Source: Chryseobacterium lathyri
GTDB lineage: Bacteria > Bacteroidota > Bacteroidia > Flavobacteriales > Weeksellaceae
Assembly (NCBI RefSeq): GCF_030812195.1
Contig: NZ_JAUSSF010000003.1
Coordinates: 682,001-746,000, forward strand
Direction of reading: 5' to 3'
DNA length: 64,000 nucleotides
The position numbers and the translations under genes were made by a program. This document shows positions 42,581 through 52,958 of this stretch, piece by piece. The stretch's first letter is position 1; each line of letters starts with the position of its first letter. The notes under the pieces are model-generated. The model was not told the DNA's origin. It ran no database searches and saw only the letters and a list, made by a program, of their open reading frames with translations.

Positions 42581-44904
42581 TGAAAGTCAGATTTAATATA
42601 TATTGGAAATATCTATTTGCTTCAGGATTTGCCGCTGTTGCTTTCTCATGCAGTAATACAAAATTCCTGAAGGAAGGCCAGATGCTTTATGTAGGAGGAG
42701 AAGTGAAAATAGAGAATGATACCATTTCCAAGAAGGAGAAAAATGAGCTTCAGTCTGCATTGGAAGAAAATCTGGTTCCAAAGCCCAATTCCACCATATT
42801 AGGGCTTCGTCCGAGATTGTATTTTTATAATATTGCCAAAGAGCCTAAAAAAGATAAAGGGTTCAATTACTGGCTGAAATATAAGGCAGGTGAAAAACCT
42901 GTTCTGTTAGGAGATGTCGATCGTGAATTCAATAGAGAAATCATTGAAAACTATTCTGAAAACAAAGGGTATTTCAATGCCAGAGCTACCTATGATACGG
43001 TTTCCAAGAACAAAAAAGCAAAGGTAACCTATACTTTAAGACCGGGCTCAAGATACTTTATCAGTAATGTTAAGTTCCAACAGGACTCTACCCTTGTCAA
43101 TAGAGAAATTCAAAGTTTAACGGATAAAACTTTACTTAAGCCAGGAAAACCTTTTGATCTTGATGTGATTAAAGATGAAAGGGAGCGTATTGATAATGGC
43201 TTAAAAGAGAGGGGATTTTATTATTTCAATCCTGATAATATTATTGTTCAGGCAGACAGTACGGTAAGTAAGAATCATAAGGTTGAACTTAACGTAAAAT
43301 TAAAAGACAATACTCCAGACCTGGCAACGGAGCAGTTCAGTATCGATAAGGTCATTGTATTTCCGAATTATAATATACAGGATGTAAAGAGAGGCCAGTA
43401 CAGTGTTCCGATGAACACGGATTCGCTTTCTAAGTATGCATACAATGACATTTATGTAATTGACCCTCAGCACAAATTCAAACCGAAAATCTTCGACAGA
43501 GCTCTGTATTTTAAGAAAGGAGATCTTTATAACCGTTCCAATCACAATCTTACGCTTAACCGCCTGATCAGTCTGGGAGTCTTTAAATTTGTGAAAAATG
43601 AATTCATTGTTTCAGATTCATTAAAACATCAGTTTGATGCGTATTATTTACTGACACCGAGACAAATTCAGTCGCTGAGGCTGGAAGCTTTGGGGCGAAC
43701 CAATTCCGCCAATTATGCGGGAAGTGAATTAAACCTGAACTGGACACATAGAAACTTTTTCAGAGGAGCCGAACAGTTTAAAGCAGCTGTTTATGGCGCT
43801 TTTGATTTCCAGATGGGAGGCCAGGAAAATGCAAAGAATCTGTTCCGCGCAGGAACGAATGTCCAGCTTTCCATTCCAAGGATCGTTGCGCCTTTCCGTT
43901 TCAATTCTTCAAGTGCTTTTGTTCCGAGAACGAATATTACTTTGGGCTATGAATTTCAAAACCGTACCCAATTTTATACGCTTAATAATTTTACGGCTTC
44001 ATTTGGTTATGTCTGGAAAGAGAACGCCAGAAAAGAACATGATCTGAAGGTTATTGACATTACCCTGGTTTCTCCTGCCAAGGTAACCGATGAATTCCTT
44101 AAGCAGGCAACTACTCCTGCTGCACGAAGAGTGGTTGAAAAGCAGCTTATTTTTGGTCCAACTTATTCGTATACGTATACCAATACAATGCTTCCTATAA
44201 CCAATACGATCTATTATAAAGGAACATTGGATCTTGCAGGAAATATTACCGGTTTGGTAACGGGAGCCAACGTAAAAAAAGATAAAGAAAAGAAAATTTT
44301 CGGAGTTCCATTCAGCCAATACGCAAAGATGGAACATGATTTCAGATTCTATCATAAGTTCACCGAAAAAAGTTCATTCGCCAGTAGATTTATTGGCGGA
44401 ATAGCCTATCCATATGGAAATTCGGAATTCATTCCTTTCTCTAAACAGTTTTTCGCAGGAGGAAGTAACAGTATCCGTGCTTTCCGTGCAAGAACTTTGG
44501 GCCCCGGGAGTTTTGATCCCCGAACAATTGAAAAAGGTACTCTATTGGACCAGGCCGGAGATATTAAATTAGAATTAAACGCTGAATACCGGGCTAATAT
44601 TTATAAATTTCTGAATGTTGCTGCTTTTGTTGATGCAGGAAATGTCTGGCTGATCAATGATGATAAGGACAGACCCGGAGGTAAATTCTCGAAAGAATTT
44701 TTAAGTGAAATTGCAGTGGGGGCCGGAGTTGGCCTGAGACTTGATTTTTCTATCCTGATTTTGAGACTTGATCTGGCAATGCCTTTGAGGGTTCCGTATT
44801 ATGAAAAAGGAGACCGATGGGCATTTAACCGGATCAATTTCGGAGATTCAAGCTGGAGAAAAGATAATTTAATTTTAAATATAGCCATCGGATATCCTTT
44901 CTAA
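42580..44904 (+). CDS. tamL: Lipidated TamA-like BamA-family protein (TamL)
   Basis: The 774-residue protein begins with a lipoprotein signal (FASGFAAVAFSC, Cys after residue 20), which TamA of proteobacteria lacks. POTRA-like domains follow, including YTLRPGSRYFISNVKF, then an Omp85 barrel with SIRAFRARTLGPGSF (the conserved RxFR-type loop) and the terminal ILNIAIGYPF ending in Phe. Its ATG overlaps the tamB stop (TAATG). Known as TamL in Flavobacterium; it probably works with TamB in outer-membrane biogenesis. Confidence 0.88.
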   Translation: MKVRFNIYWKYLFASGFAAVAFSCSNTKFLKEGQMLYVGGEVKIENDTISKKEKNELQSALEENLVPKPNSTILGLRPRLYFYNIAKEPKKDKGFNYWLKYKAGEKPVLLGDVDREFNREIIENYSENKGYFNARATYDTVSKNKKAKVTYTLRPGSRYFISNVKFQQDSTLVNREIQSLTDKTLLKPGKPFDLDVIKDERERIDNGLKERGFYYFNPDNIIVQADSTVSKNHKVELNVKLKDNTPDLATEQFSIDKVIVFPNYNIQDVKRGQYSVPMNTDSLSKYAYNDIYVIDPQHKFKPKIFDRALYFKKGDLYNRSNHNLTLNRLISLGVFKFVKNEFIVSDSLKHQFDAYYLLTPRQIQSLRLEALGRTNSANYAGSELNLNWTHRNFFRGAEQFKAAVYGAFDFQMGGQENAKNLFRAGTNVQLSIPRIVAPFRFNSSSAFVPRTNITLGYEFQNRTQFYTLNNFTASFGYVWKENARKEHDLKVIDITLVSPAKVTDEFLKQATTPAARRVVEKQLIFGPTYSYTYTNTMLPITNTIYYKGTLDLAGNITGLVTGANVKKDKEKKIFGVPFSQYAKMEHDFRFYHKFTEKSSFASRFIGGIAYPYGNSEFIPFSKQFFAGGSNSIRAFRARTLGPGSFDPRTIEKGTLLDQAGDIKLELNAEYRANIYKFLNVAAFVDAGNVWLINDDKDRPGGKFSKEFLSEIAVGAGVGLRLDFSILILRLDLAMPLRVPYYEKGDRWAFNRINFGDSSWRKDNLILNIAIGYPF

Positions 44905-44905
44905 T

Positions 44906-45856
44906 ATGGTCAATACAATCAAGTTTTTCTGGGAGGTACTTAAAGAAACCTTTACTGAATGGAATGATTCTTCCGCATCAAAAGATTCGGCAAGTCTTGC
45001 CTATTATGCGATCTTTTCTATCCCAGGACTATTGATTATTATTATTTGGATTGCAGGAAATTTTTTCGGTGAAGAAGCTATCCGTGGAGAGATCAGTAAC
45101 CAGATCAGCGGATTGATGGGAAAAGACGTTGCTAAAAGCATTGAAGGAATGATTGCAGGAGCACTCATTGACAAGCAGAATATTTTCATGAAAATTGTAG
45201 GGATAGGATCTTTAGTTTTTGGTTCCACTACTTTATTTTTTCAGCTGCAGCATACTTTAAATACGCTTTGGGACGTAGAAGCAGCTCCTAAAAAGGCTTT
45301 GGTTAAGTTTCTGCTAGACAGAGCCAATTCGTTAGGAATGATTCTTATTTTAGGTTTTTTACTGATGATCACCATGATTTTATCATCAATGATCAGTCTG
45401 TTTAACAACTGGATCACCAGTTATTTTGGCCTTGAAACCTATATGCTTGTAGAGTTTGTGAATTTTGCCATTGGTTTTGGATTGGTGATGCTCTTGTTTG
45501 CATTAATGTTTAAAGTACTTCCTGATATTAAAATCAGTTGGAAACCGGTATGGAAAGGGGCATTACTCACCACTATTTTGTTTACATTAGGTAAATTTTT
45601 ACTGAGTCTGTATTTTGGTAATTTTAAACCTACTTCTACATTTGGTGCAGCAGGAACCGTTATTTTAATTATGATGTGGATTAATTATTCGTGTATGCTT
45701 ATCTTTTTCGGAGCCGTATTTACAAAAGTGTACAACTACAAAAAGGGCTATAAAGTTGTTCTTTCCAAGCATGCAAAATGGAGCGCTGCGAAGCTGTATA
45801 AAGAAGTAAAAAGAGAAAATGAATTGAGAGAGAGCAAAGAGATTCGGGATGTGTGA
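44906..45856 (+). CDS. YihY/BrkB-family inner-membrane protein
   Basis: The 316-residue protein has six predicted membrane helices and the family segments DSASLAYYAIFSIPGLLIII, FFQLQHTLNTLWDVE and GAAGTVILIMMWINYSCMLI, followed by a basic C-terminal tail. The family's function is unclear; RNase BN assignments are obsolete. It starts 1 nt after the tamL stop, so it is part of the tamB operon. Confidence 0.92.
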   Translation: MVNTIKFFWEVLKETFTEWNDSSASKDSASLAYYAIFSIPGLLIIIIWIAGNFFGEEAIRGEISNQISGLMGKDVAKSIEGMIAGALIDKQNIFMKIVGIGSLVFGSTTLFFQLQHTLNTLWDVEAAPKKALVKFLLDRANSLGMILILGFLLMITMILSSMISLFNNWITSYFGLETYMLVEFVNFAIGFGLVMLLFALMFKVLPDIKISWKPVWKGALLTTILFTLGKFLLSLYFGNFKPTSTFGAAGTVILIMMWINYSCMLIFFGAVFTKVYNYKKGYKVVLSKHAKWSAAKLYKEVKRENELRESKEIRDV

Positions 45857-45929
45857 GTTCGAGTTAATACAATCCCTGGGTACAAGATCAATTGTACTAA
45901 TAGTTGTTTATTATATTTTACATCATAAA

Positions 45930-45970
45930 AAAATGGCCTCCCAAAAAAATTTCAGGAGGCTTTGTTTTTT
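45930..45970. terminator. Bidirectional terminator between yihY and argS
   Basis: GCCTCC (45936-45941) and GGAGGC (45955-45960) pair around an A/T-rich loop, with T tracts outside on both strands. Confidence 0.85.
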
Positions 45971-47730
45971 TACATTCTGTCTACGGTTCCGATACCGAGC
46001 AATGCTAATGACTTTTTGATCGTTTTAGCTGTAAGGTCAGATAGATTTAAACGGAATTGTTTTAATTTTTCATCTTCCAGTTTCAGAATGATATTACTCT
46101 GATAGAATGAATTATAAGATTTAACCAGATCATAAACATAATTAGCTACTAAAGCAGGGCTTAATGCTTCTGCTGATTTTGCAACTACAGTTTTATAGTT
46201 TGTCAATAACATGATCAATTCTTTCTCGTATTGATTTAAGATTACATCGGAAATTTCCTTGTAATCTACATCAGCCTTTGACAGCAACGATTGAATACGT
46301 GCATAAGTATAAAGAATAAATGGACCTGTATTGCCTGAAAATTCTACACTTTCAGCAGGATTAAACATCATCTTTTTCTTTGGATCTACTTTTAGCATAA
46401 AGTACTTCAAAGCAGCTAATCCTATTATTTCATAAGAAATTTCTTTTTCTTCTTCAGAAAGCCCTTCCAGTTTTCCCAGCTCTGTAGTGATAGATTTTGC
46501 TGTCCCATACATTTCCTGCATCAGATCATCTGCATCTACTACGGTTCCTTCACGGGATTTCATTTTTCCTTCAGGAAGTTCTACCATTCCGTAAGAAAGA
46601 TGGAACAGTTGATCTGCCCAGGAATATCCAAGCTTTTTCATGATCTTGAATAAAACCTGGAAGTGATAATCCTGCTCGTTTCCTACCGTGTAGATCAGCT
46701 TTTGGATATTATTTTCTTTGAAACGCTGAACAGCTGTTCCCAAATCCTGAGTCATATAAACCGAAGTGCCGTCTGAACGAAGCAGAAGTTTCTGATCAAG
46801 ACCTTCATCAGTAAGATCGCACCATACAGATCCATCTTCTTTCTGATAAAGAATGCCTTTGTCTAAACCTTCCTGAATCAGATCCTTTCCTAGAATATAG
46901 GTATTGCTTTCATATTGAACCTGGTCAAAATCTACTCCTAGTCTTTGATACGTCTCATTGAATCCTTTATAAACCCAGGAATTCATTTCGTTCCAAAGGT
47001 CTCTTACTTGCTGATCCCCATTTTCCCAGTCTACCAGCATTTTCTGAGCTTCTTTGATCAGCGGAGCATCTTTTTTAGCCTGTTCTTCTTCTATTCCCTG
47101 TCCTACAAGCTCAGCAATTTCTTTTTTGTAATTCTTATCGAATTCCACGTAGTAGTTTCCTACAAATTTGTCTCCTTTTGTATTTGTCGTTTCAGGAGTT
47201 TCTCCATGCCCGAATTTTTCCCAGGCCAGCATAGATTTGCAAATATGAATTCCTCTGTCATTAATGATTTGTGATTTGATCACATCATAACCCGCCTCTT
47301 TTAAGATCTGAGCCACAGAAAAACCTAACAGGTTGTTTCTTACGTGTCCCAGGTGAAGTGGCTTATTGGTATTCGGAGAAGAATATTCCACCATTACTGC
47401 AGAATTTTTCGTTTCTATGGTATCAAAATCACTGCCTACAGATCTAAAACTATCTACAAACAACTGGTTCTGTACTTTAACGTTAAGGAAGCCCTTCACC
47501 ACATTAAAACTTTCGAACAGATCAGACTGCTCGGTCAAAGCTTCTCCCAGCTCAACGCCAATTCTTTCCGGATTTTTCTTAAGCTGTTTCACCAATGGAA
47601 AGGTAACAATGGTAAAGTCGCCTTCAAATTCCGTTTTATTTTCCTGAATCTCCAGATTGATGTCTTTTAACTGATATACATTTAAAATAATCTCTGCAAG
47701 TTTCTTTTCTATACTATCTTTAATATTCAT
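45970..47730 (-). CDS. argS: Arginyl-tRNA synthetase
   Basis: The 586-residue class Ia synthetase has the HIGH-type motif PLHLGHVRNN, the specificity segment NDRGIHICKSM and a degenerate KMSKS loop, KMKSREGT. The all-helical anticodon-binding domain ends KSLALLGIGTVDRM. It charges tRNA-Arg. The N-terminal Arg-N domain is the first 100 residues. A TATATTTG element at 47801-47794 (minus strand) is a candidate -7 box. Confidence 0.97.
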   Translation of the reverse strand: MNIKDSIEKKLAEIILNVYQLKDINLEIQENKTEFEGDFTIVTFPLVKQLKKNPERIGVELGEALTEQSDLFESFNVVKGFLNVKVQNQLFVDSFRSVGSDFDTIETKNSAVMVEYSSPNTNKPLHLGHVRNNLLGFSVAQILKEAGYDVIKSQIINDRGIHICKSMLAWEKFGHGETPETTNTKGDKFVGNYYVEFDKNYKKEIAELVGQGIEEEQAKKDAPLIKEAQKMLVDWENGDQQVRDLWNEMNSWVYKGFNETYQRLGVDFDQVQYESNTYILGKDLIQEGLDKGILYQKEDGSVWCDLTDEGLDQKLLLRSDGTSVYMTQDLGTAVQRFKENNIQKLIYTVGNEQDYHFQVLFKIMKKLGYSWADQLFHLSYGMVELPEGKMKSREGTVVDADDLMQEMYGTAKSITTELGKLEGLSEEEKEISYEIIGLAALKYFMLKVDPKKKMMFNPAESVEFSGNTGPFILYTYARIQSLLSKADVDYKEISDVILNQYEKELIMLLTNYKTVVAKSAEALSPALVANYVYDLVKSYNSFYQSNIILKLEDEKLKQFRLNLSDLTAKTIKKSLALLGIGTVDRM

Positions 47731-47811
47731 GTGTATGTATTACTTTTTTAAGGCCACATGGAATGGTCTTATTTCATCTCAAAATTTGAGATACAAATAT
47801 ACGGAAATAAA

Positions 47812-47838
47812 AAAACCGCCCGAAGGCGGTTTTTGATA
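47812..47838 (-). terminator. Terminator of the susC-susD operon
   Basis: AAAACCGCC and GGCGGTTTT pair perfectly around CGAA. On the minus strand a T run follows. Confidence 0.88.
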
Positions 47839-47866
47839 TGAATGTTAAATATATTAATTTGATTTG

Positions 47867-49291
47867 TTAGTTTACATCCCAGAATACTTTGTTACCCTGT
47901 ACATCTCCAGTTACAGCACCCCATTGTGCTACAGCCGCATTCGTTCTGTTTGTATTGTTTACACTGGTTTCATTTACCGGATAAGGCATTCTTAAAGGTA
48001 CAGCTCTAGAACCTGGTTTAACAAAAGTTCTAAAGTCTAATCTTCTTGAGAACTCCCAAGCCTCAAAGCCTCTGTTATATGCTGCTATCCAAGCTTGATT
48101 TCCAATTTTCTGCTTCCATGTTCCAGGTAGTGTTACATAATTATTTGCAGCTAAATAAGCAGCTTGCTCAGCAGGTGCTACGCCCCAAAAATCTAAAGAT
48201 GCTTGAATTCCTGCTGTAAAATGAGTAGCAGCTGTTCCTCCAACACTGTATCCTCTTTCTGCAGCTTCTGCAAGCATAAATCTAGTTTCTGCAGCATCAA
48301 ATAAATAAGCCATGCTATCCGCTACCAAGAAGCTGTCGTTTACATGAGAGAAGTTTGCATAGACATTTTGCTTACCATATAAGCCACCTACATAAGCCCC
48401 GTCTTTAAGGGTAAAATATTTAGCTCTTCTTGGATCATTTGATGCATTCAGTACATCAACAAATGTGTTTGCCGGAATAAAGTCATTTCTTCCACTTGTA
48501 ACCATCTCCTGATATACAGGACTTGTAAACTGTCCTGAAGAACTAAACTTAAGGCCAATATTTTGTGTATTAGTTAAAACTACTCCTTTTGAATAGGCAC
48601 TTTCAACTGTAGCTTTTGCTAAAGCATTATTTACATCTGCTAAATTAAGCCCCATTCTAAGTTTAAGTGTATTTAAGAATAATTTTACCTTCTCATTGTT
48701 CCCTCCAAAAATAGGATCGAAAGTACCAAATCCTGAAGAAGAATTTGATTCCAAAGCTGTAATGGCAGCATCTGCTCTTTTAATCAGGTCAGCATAAATT
48801 GTCTTAGCATCATCATAAACCGGGGTAGGATATTTATCTACCTGAATTGCCTGTGAATATGGTACATTTCCGTAAGTATCTACCAATGTAGCAAAAATAT
48901 ATATTTCCAAGGCTTCAATTACTGCTATCCTGCTTGCTTTAAGCGAAGCATCCGAAAGAGAATTTGCTGTATTTCTTGCCAGTTCCAGTTTTGTCATCTG
49001 AGAATACATTCTATTCCAGTTATTATCAGGTACACTTCTTTTCACCAGATTATAAACAGCTTCATCTATATATTGGGTTTCTGTCCATTGTTGGGTGAAG
49101 AATCTATAGTTATTAAAGTTTACACTAGGAGTTGTCATCTGTGAAACTAATCCCACACTTGCAGAGGTAAACATAACCTCAGTATTTACTACAGATGGTT
49201 GTGTTGGATTATCATTCAGGCTCGTTATATCGCTTCCGCACGATGTTAGCACTAACCCAGCAGCAAAAAGACTTATTATTATTTTTTTCAT
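47867..49291 (-). CDS. SusD/RagB-family outer-membrane lipoprotein
   Basis: The 474-residue protein has a lipoprotein signal ending LVLTSCGSD (Cys18), with aspartate following as in surface-exported Bacteroidetes lipoproteins. It contains helical TPR-like segments and the family features FTQQWTETQYIDE and EAWEFSRRLDF. It caps the SusC channel and binds ligand at the cell surface. It starts 11 nt after the SusC gene ends. No glycosidase or sensor gene is nearby, so the substrate (glycan, peptide or other) is unknown. Confidence 0.9.
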   Translation of the reverse strand: MKKIIISLFAAGLVLTSCGSDITSLNDNPTQPSVVNTEVMFTSASVGLVSQMTTPSVNFNNYRFFTQQWTETQYIDEAVYNLVKRSVPDNNWNRMYSQMTKLELARNTANSLSDASLKASRIAVIEALEIYIFATLVDTYGNVPYSQAIQVDKYPTPVYDDAKTIYADLIKRADAAITALESNSSSGFGTFDPIFGGNNEKVKLFLNTLKLRMGLNLADVNNALAKATVESAYSKGVVLTNTQNIGLKFSSSGQFTSPVYQEMVTSGRNDFIPANTFVDVLNASNDPRRAKYFTLKDGAYVGGLYGKQNVYANFSHVNDSFLVADSMAYLFDAAETRFMLAEAAERGYSVGGTAATHFTAGIQASLDFWGVAPAEQAAYLAANNYVTLPGTWKQKIGNQAWIAAYNRGFEAWEFSRRLDFRTFVKPGSRAVPLRMPYPVNETSVNNTNRTNAAVAQWGAVTGDVQGNKVFWDVN

Positions 49292-49302
49292 TGTAATGCA
49301 GT

Positions 49303-52300
49303 TTAGAAGTTAATAGTAAAGTTAGCACCAAAAGTTCTGGTTGTTGGCATTGCCCCAATAGAGTAACCTCTTGAAAGGTTTCCTCCATTCACCCCTATAG
49401 AAGATCCTCCAGTGTATCCAGCTTCAGGGTCAGCATAAGGAAGGTTTTTGTGAATTATCCATAAATTTCTGCCGAAAATACCAAATTTCATGGATTTAAT
49501 AAATGTATTGGCATACAAACTTTTTGGAATATCAAAATAGATAGCAGCCTCTCTTAATTTAACAAATGTTGCATCATATACGAATTGGCTGGATGGATAG
49601 TTTGCTGAAGCGTTTATTGACCCTGTCTCAGAAGGTGCATTATCTGCTGACAAAGGCACATTATTCTGAACATACTGCCCATTTTGCATCACAACACCAG
49701 GCAGAATAACACCAGGCTCTCTGATAGCTAATGTTTCAGGATATAATCCCGTATCTGTTCCGTACAGCATATCTCCCGAAAACACATCTCCTCCCTGCTG
49801 TCCATCGATAAGGAAAGTAAATGTAAATGCTTTATAGTTGATACTGTTTCTTACACTCCAAGTCCAGTCCGGCATAATATTACCAATACTGTTGTTTCTT
49901 GATGTTGTAATCATATAAGCTCCTGTTTCAGGATCAATTACTTTTTGGCCGTCAGGTGAATAGACAAAATCTGTTCCATGGATTTCTCCATAAGGTTTTC
50001 CTACTTCTGCATTAAATGTTACTGAATTCACCCCACTTCCCAACTGTAAATTATTAATTCCCTCGTTAAGGCTTAAGACTTTACTTCTGTTGATAGCCCA
50101 GTTTATATTCATATCCCATTTAAAGTCAGTACTTTTTATTGGAGTTACATTTAACTGTACTTCTACTCCTTTATTTTCTAATTCTCCGGCATTGTACCAT
50201 TTTCTGGTATATCCTGAAGCACCAGAAATAGGAACCATCAAAATCTGATCTTTGGAATTAGTCTTATAAGCACTTACGTCAAATCCAATTCTGTTGTTAA
50301 GAAATCTGGCCTCCATTCCCACTTCTACTTCTGTAGATGTTTCAGGTTTTAGATTAGGATTATTTTTATAACTGAACGGATCCACAATAGGAATACCATT
50401 GTATAAACTTCTAATATTATACGTATCAATCAGTCTATAATTATCTGTTGTCTTACCTACCTGAGCCCAGTTACCTCTTATCTTCCAGAAAGATAACCAG
50501 TTTTGATTTATAAGATTGGACAATACTACAGAGGCAGATACAGATGGATAAAAGTAAAGATTTTCACCGTCAGGTAGATTTGATGATAAATCTAAACTTC
50601 CTGTACCTTCTAAAAAGTAAGTATCTTTATATCCCAATGAAAGCTGAGCGTACCCTCTCGGTAATGTAGAGGTAGCTCTAACTTCCTGTGTAGGTAAAAC
50701 CTGACCTGCAGAATTTCTTATTGCGTAAAGACCCGGTACAATCAACCCTTCACCAGATTGATCTGGTTCTGTAGAAGCATCTATAGTTTCTATTACGTTT
50801 CGTCTAATAGATGTTCCCAATACCCCTCCTAAACTTATTTCATTATCAAATTTCTTGTTGTAATTTGCAAACAAATCGAAGTTCATTTCGTTAGTATACA
50901 GATTACTTAAGTAAAATCCTGAAGCAGCATTTAGCTGGGAAAGACCAAAAGCTTCCGCCTTACTACCTACAGCTTTTCTTACTTGATTTGTCTGATACGC
51001 AAAATCTGTTGATACCCTTCCTGTCACACTAACAGCATCCGAAAATTTATAATTTAACATCCCATAACCGAAAAATCTATTTCTACTGTCGCTTTGGTAA
51101 TTTTCGTATCTGTCAAAATATGGGTTATTCCAATATGCTGGTGTAAAAAAGTTGTCCGGATCACTATATCCATTTAAATTCCAGGTGATATTTTGACCGG
51201 TATTATTATATGCATCTCTCAGTTCATATATGTCCGTATTCGTTTGCCACCATTGTCTGAAACCTGTAAGAATATTATCATTATATCCTGTAGCATTTCT
51301 ACCTTTAGTATTCTGCATTGTTAGAGACGAGTATACTGTAGCACTAAGTTTATCAGTAACTTTATAATCGAACTTGGCAGAAATCGTATTTTTCTTCTGC
51401 TCAGAATTAGGCATTACCCCAGTCGTTAAAAAATTATTATAATTAATTAAAATACTAGAGGTTTCATTTCCTTTTTCAATCGTAACAGAATTGGAAGTTG
51501 TTTGAGCTGCCTGGAAAAAATCAACCGGTGTATTTTTTGCGGCTACCCAAGGTGTAGCTTTGTGATATCCCGGAAGCTGTGGATACAATGAATTCCATTG
51601 ATACACCATTAAATTAGGATCAAATACAGTTCCAACAGATGCATCATTGTTGGTTCCAACTACCAAGTCATCAATTCCATCCCCATTAACATCAGCATCT
51701 AAAAAACTTGATCCTCCATATCCTGAGCCATACTTATTCTGATATTTGGCAAATGTTGATTTATCAATTTCACCATATTGATATTCAGTTGAAAGAGTTA
51801 CTCCCCATTCATTATTTTTTCTGGACTTTCCTTTTTTTGTTGTAATAACGACTACCCCTGCTGAAGCTCTTTCACCATATAAAGCAGAAGCGGCAGCTCC
51901 TTTCAGTACGTTAATACTTTCAATATCATTAGGGTTAATATCTGATATTGAGTTCCCACCATCAAAAATCGTATAATCCGATGAAATAGAACTGTTATTA
52001 TTACTTACAGGAACCCCATCAATTACGAAGAGCGCCTGGTTATTCCCCCCGATTGATTTCATTCCTCTTATCACAACACTGGAAGCTCCTCCGAAGTTTG
52101 CACTTGTAACTACTTGTACCCCAGCTGCCTTTCCAGCCATTTGACTAGATAAATTTCCTGTGTTTGCACCTTCTCTAAGCACATCTCCTTTAATTTCCTG
52201 GGATGCATATCCTAGGGCTTTCTTTTCTCTTTTGATTCCGAGTGCAGTTACCACTACCCCTTCAATTTCTTTTGTTTTTATAGTATCATTCTTCTGCTGT

Positions 52301-52365
52301 GCATGGACTACAGCAATGGAAGACGACAATACTAAAACAAGCAGACTTGCTGTTAGTTTCTTCAT
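49303..52365 (-). CDS. SusC/RagA-family TonB-linked outer-membrane protein
   Basis: With the ATG at 52365 (MKKLTASLLVLVLSSSIAVV) the protein has 1020 residues. The signal peptide is followed almost at once by the TonB-box-like EIEGVVVTALGIKREKKALG, so the carboxypeptidase-like domain common in SusC is absent. The plug has KGAAASALYGERASAGVVVI. An EF-hand-like loop, DADVNGDGIDDL, lies near residue 220. The barrel ends FGANFTINF. It imports an unknown ligand with SusD; the 18-residue upstream extension begins at the promoter's TTG and is rejected. Confidence 0.92.
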   Translation of the reverse strand: MKKLTASLLVLVLSSSIAVVHAQQKNDTIKTKEIEGVVVTALGIKREKKALGYASQEIKGDVLREGANTGNLSSQMAGKAAGVQVVTSANFGGASSVVIRGMKSIGGNNQALFVIDGVPVSNNNSSISSDYTIFDGGNSISDINPNDIESINVLKGAAASALYGERASAGVVVITTKKGKSRKNNEWGVTLSTEYQYGEIDKSTFAKYQNKYGSGYGGSSFLDADVNGDGIDDLVVGTNNDASVGTVFDPNLMVYQWNSLYPQLPGYHKATPWVAAKNTPVDFFQAAQTTSNSVTIEKGNETSSILINYNNFLTTGVMPNSEQKKNTISAKFDYKVTDKLSATVYSSLTMQNTKGRNATGYNDNILTGFRQWWQTNTDIYELRDAYNNTGQNITWNLNGYSDPDNFFTPAYWNNPYFDRYENYQSDSRNRFFGYGMLNYKFSDAVSVTGRVSTDFAYQTNQVRKAVGSKAEAFGLSQLNAASGFYLSNLYTNEMNFDLFANYNKKFDNEISLGGVLGTSIRRNVIETIDASTEPDQSGEGLIVPGLYAIRNSAGQVLPTQEVRATSTLPRGYAQLSLGYKDTYFLEGTGSLDLSSNLPDGENLYFYPSVSASVVLSNLINQNWLSFWKIRGNWAQVGKTTDNYRLIDTYNIRSLYNGIPIVDPFSYKNNPNLKPETSTEVEVGMEARFLNNRIGFDVSAYKTNSKDQILMVPISGASGYTRKWYNAGELENKGVEVQLNVTPIKSTDFKWDMNINWAINRSKVLSLNEGINNLQLGSGVNSVTFNAEVGKPYGEIHGTDFVYSPDGQKVIDPETGAYMITTSRNNSIGNIMPDWTWSVRNSINYKAFTFTFLIDGQQGGDVFSGDMLYGTDTGLYPETLAIREPGVILPGVVMQNGQYVQNNVPLSADNAPSETGSINASANYPSSQFVYDATFVKLREAAIYFDIPKSLYANTFIKSMKFGIFGRNLWIIHKNLPYADPEAGYTGGSSIGVNGGNLSRGYSIGAMPTTRTFGANFTINF

Positions 52366-52391
52366 ATCAAATTTTAATTTTGTATCCTGTA

Positions 52392-52421
52392 CAAATTTGT
52401 AAAACTTTCTTAAAAACACAA
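52392..52421 (-). promoter_or_regulatory. susC promoter
   Basis: On the minus strand TTG (52421-52419), exactly 19 nt, then CAAATTTG (52399-52392), one base off the consensus. The ATG is 26 nt downstream. Confidence 0.65.
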
Positions 52422-52924
52422 AACAAAATCTTAAAAAAATATCAAATATTCACTTATTTCTAAAATAACTATTATAAAAATTATTAAATTAAGTTAAAAA
52501 CAAAATAATTAACAAAGACAAACTATATAAGCAATATTTTTTTTCAGAAAAATACAAATCATTTTAATTGATAATTTCTATATAAAATATTAATAAAAAA
52601 ACGCAATAACAAACTGATTATCAAAGACATTAATCATATAAAAATAATTAATAAAGGTTCAACAAAAATAAAATACAATGCAAAGCATATTATATTTTTT
52701 TTCTTTTAAACGATAGTTGTAAGCATATTACAGTAAAAATTTGTTCAAATATTTTAACTAAAAAGGTGCATATTCGCTTATAATATTATACAACAAAATG
52801 CTGGATTTTGGACATTCTCTTCGTTTGATGTTTATGCTATTCTTCTAATAATAGATCAATATTTATAGCAAATAAACACTACATATATAAAAACAGACAT
52901 TCATTTAATTAAAATGTAATTTAC
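52422..52924. other. AT-rich intergenic region, no gene seen
   Basis: About 500 bp between divergent susC and rnhB, very AT-rich with many A and T runs. Only very short frames occur. It may hold regulatory sites for the susCD operon, but I see no clear palindrome or repeat. Confidence 0.55.
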
Positions 52925-52932
52925 TAATTTTG
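52925..52932 (+). promoter_or_regulatory. -7 element of the rnhB promoter
   Basis: TAATTTTG, 26 nt before the rnhB ATG. No TTG 19 nt upstream. Confidence 0.45.
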
Positions 52933-52958
52933 CCCCATCGTATGATAGTATTAAACTT

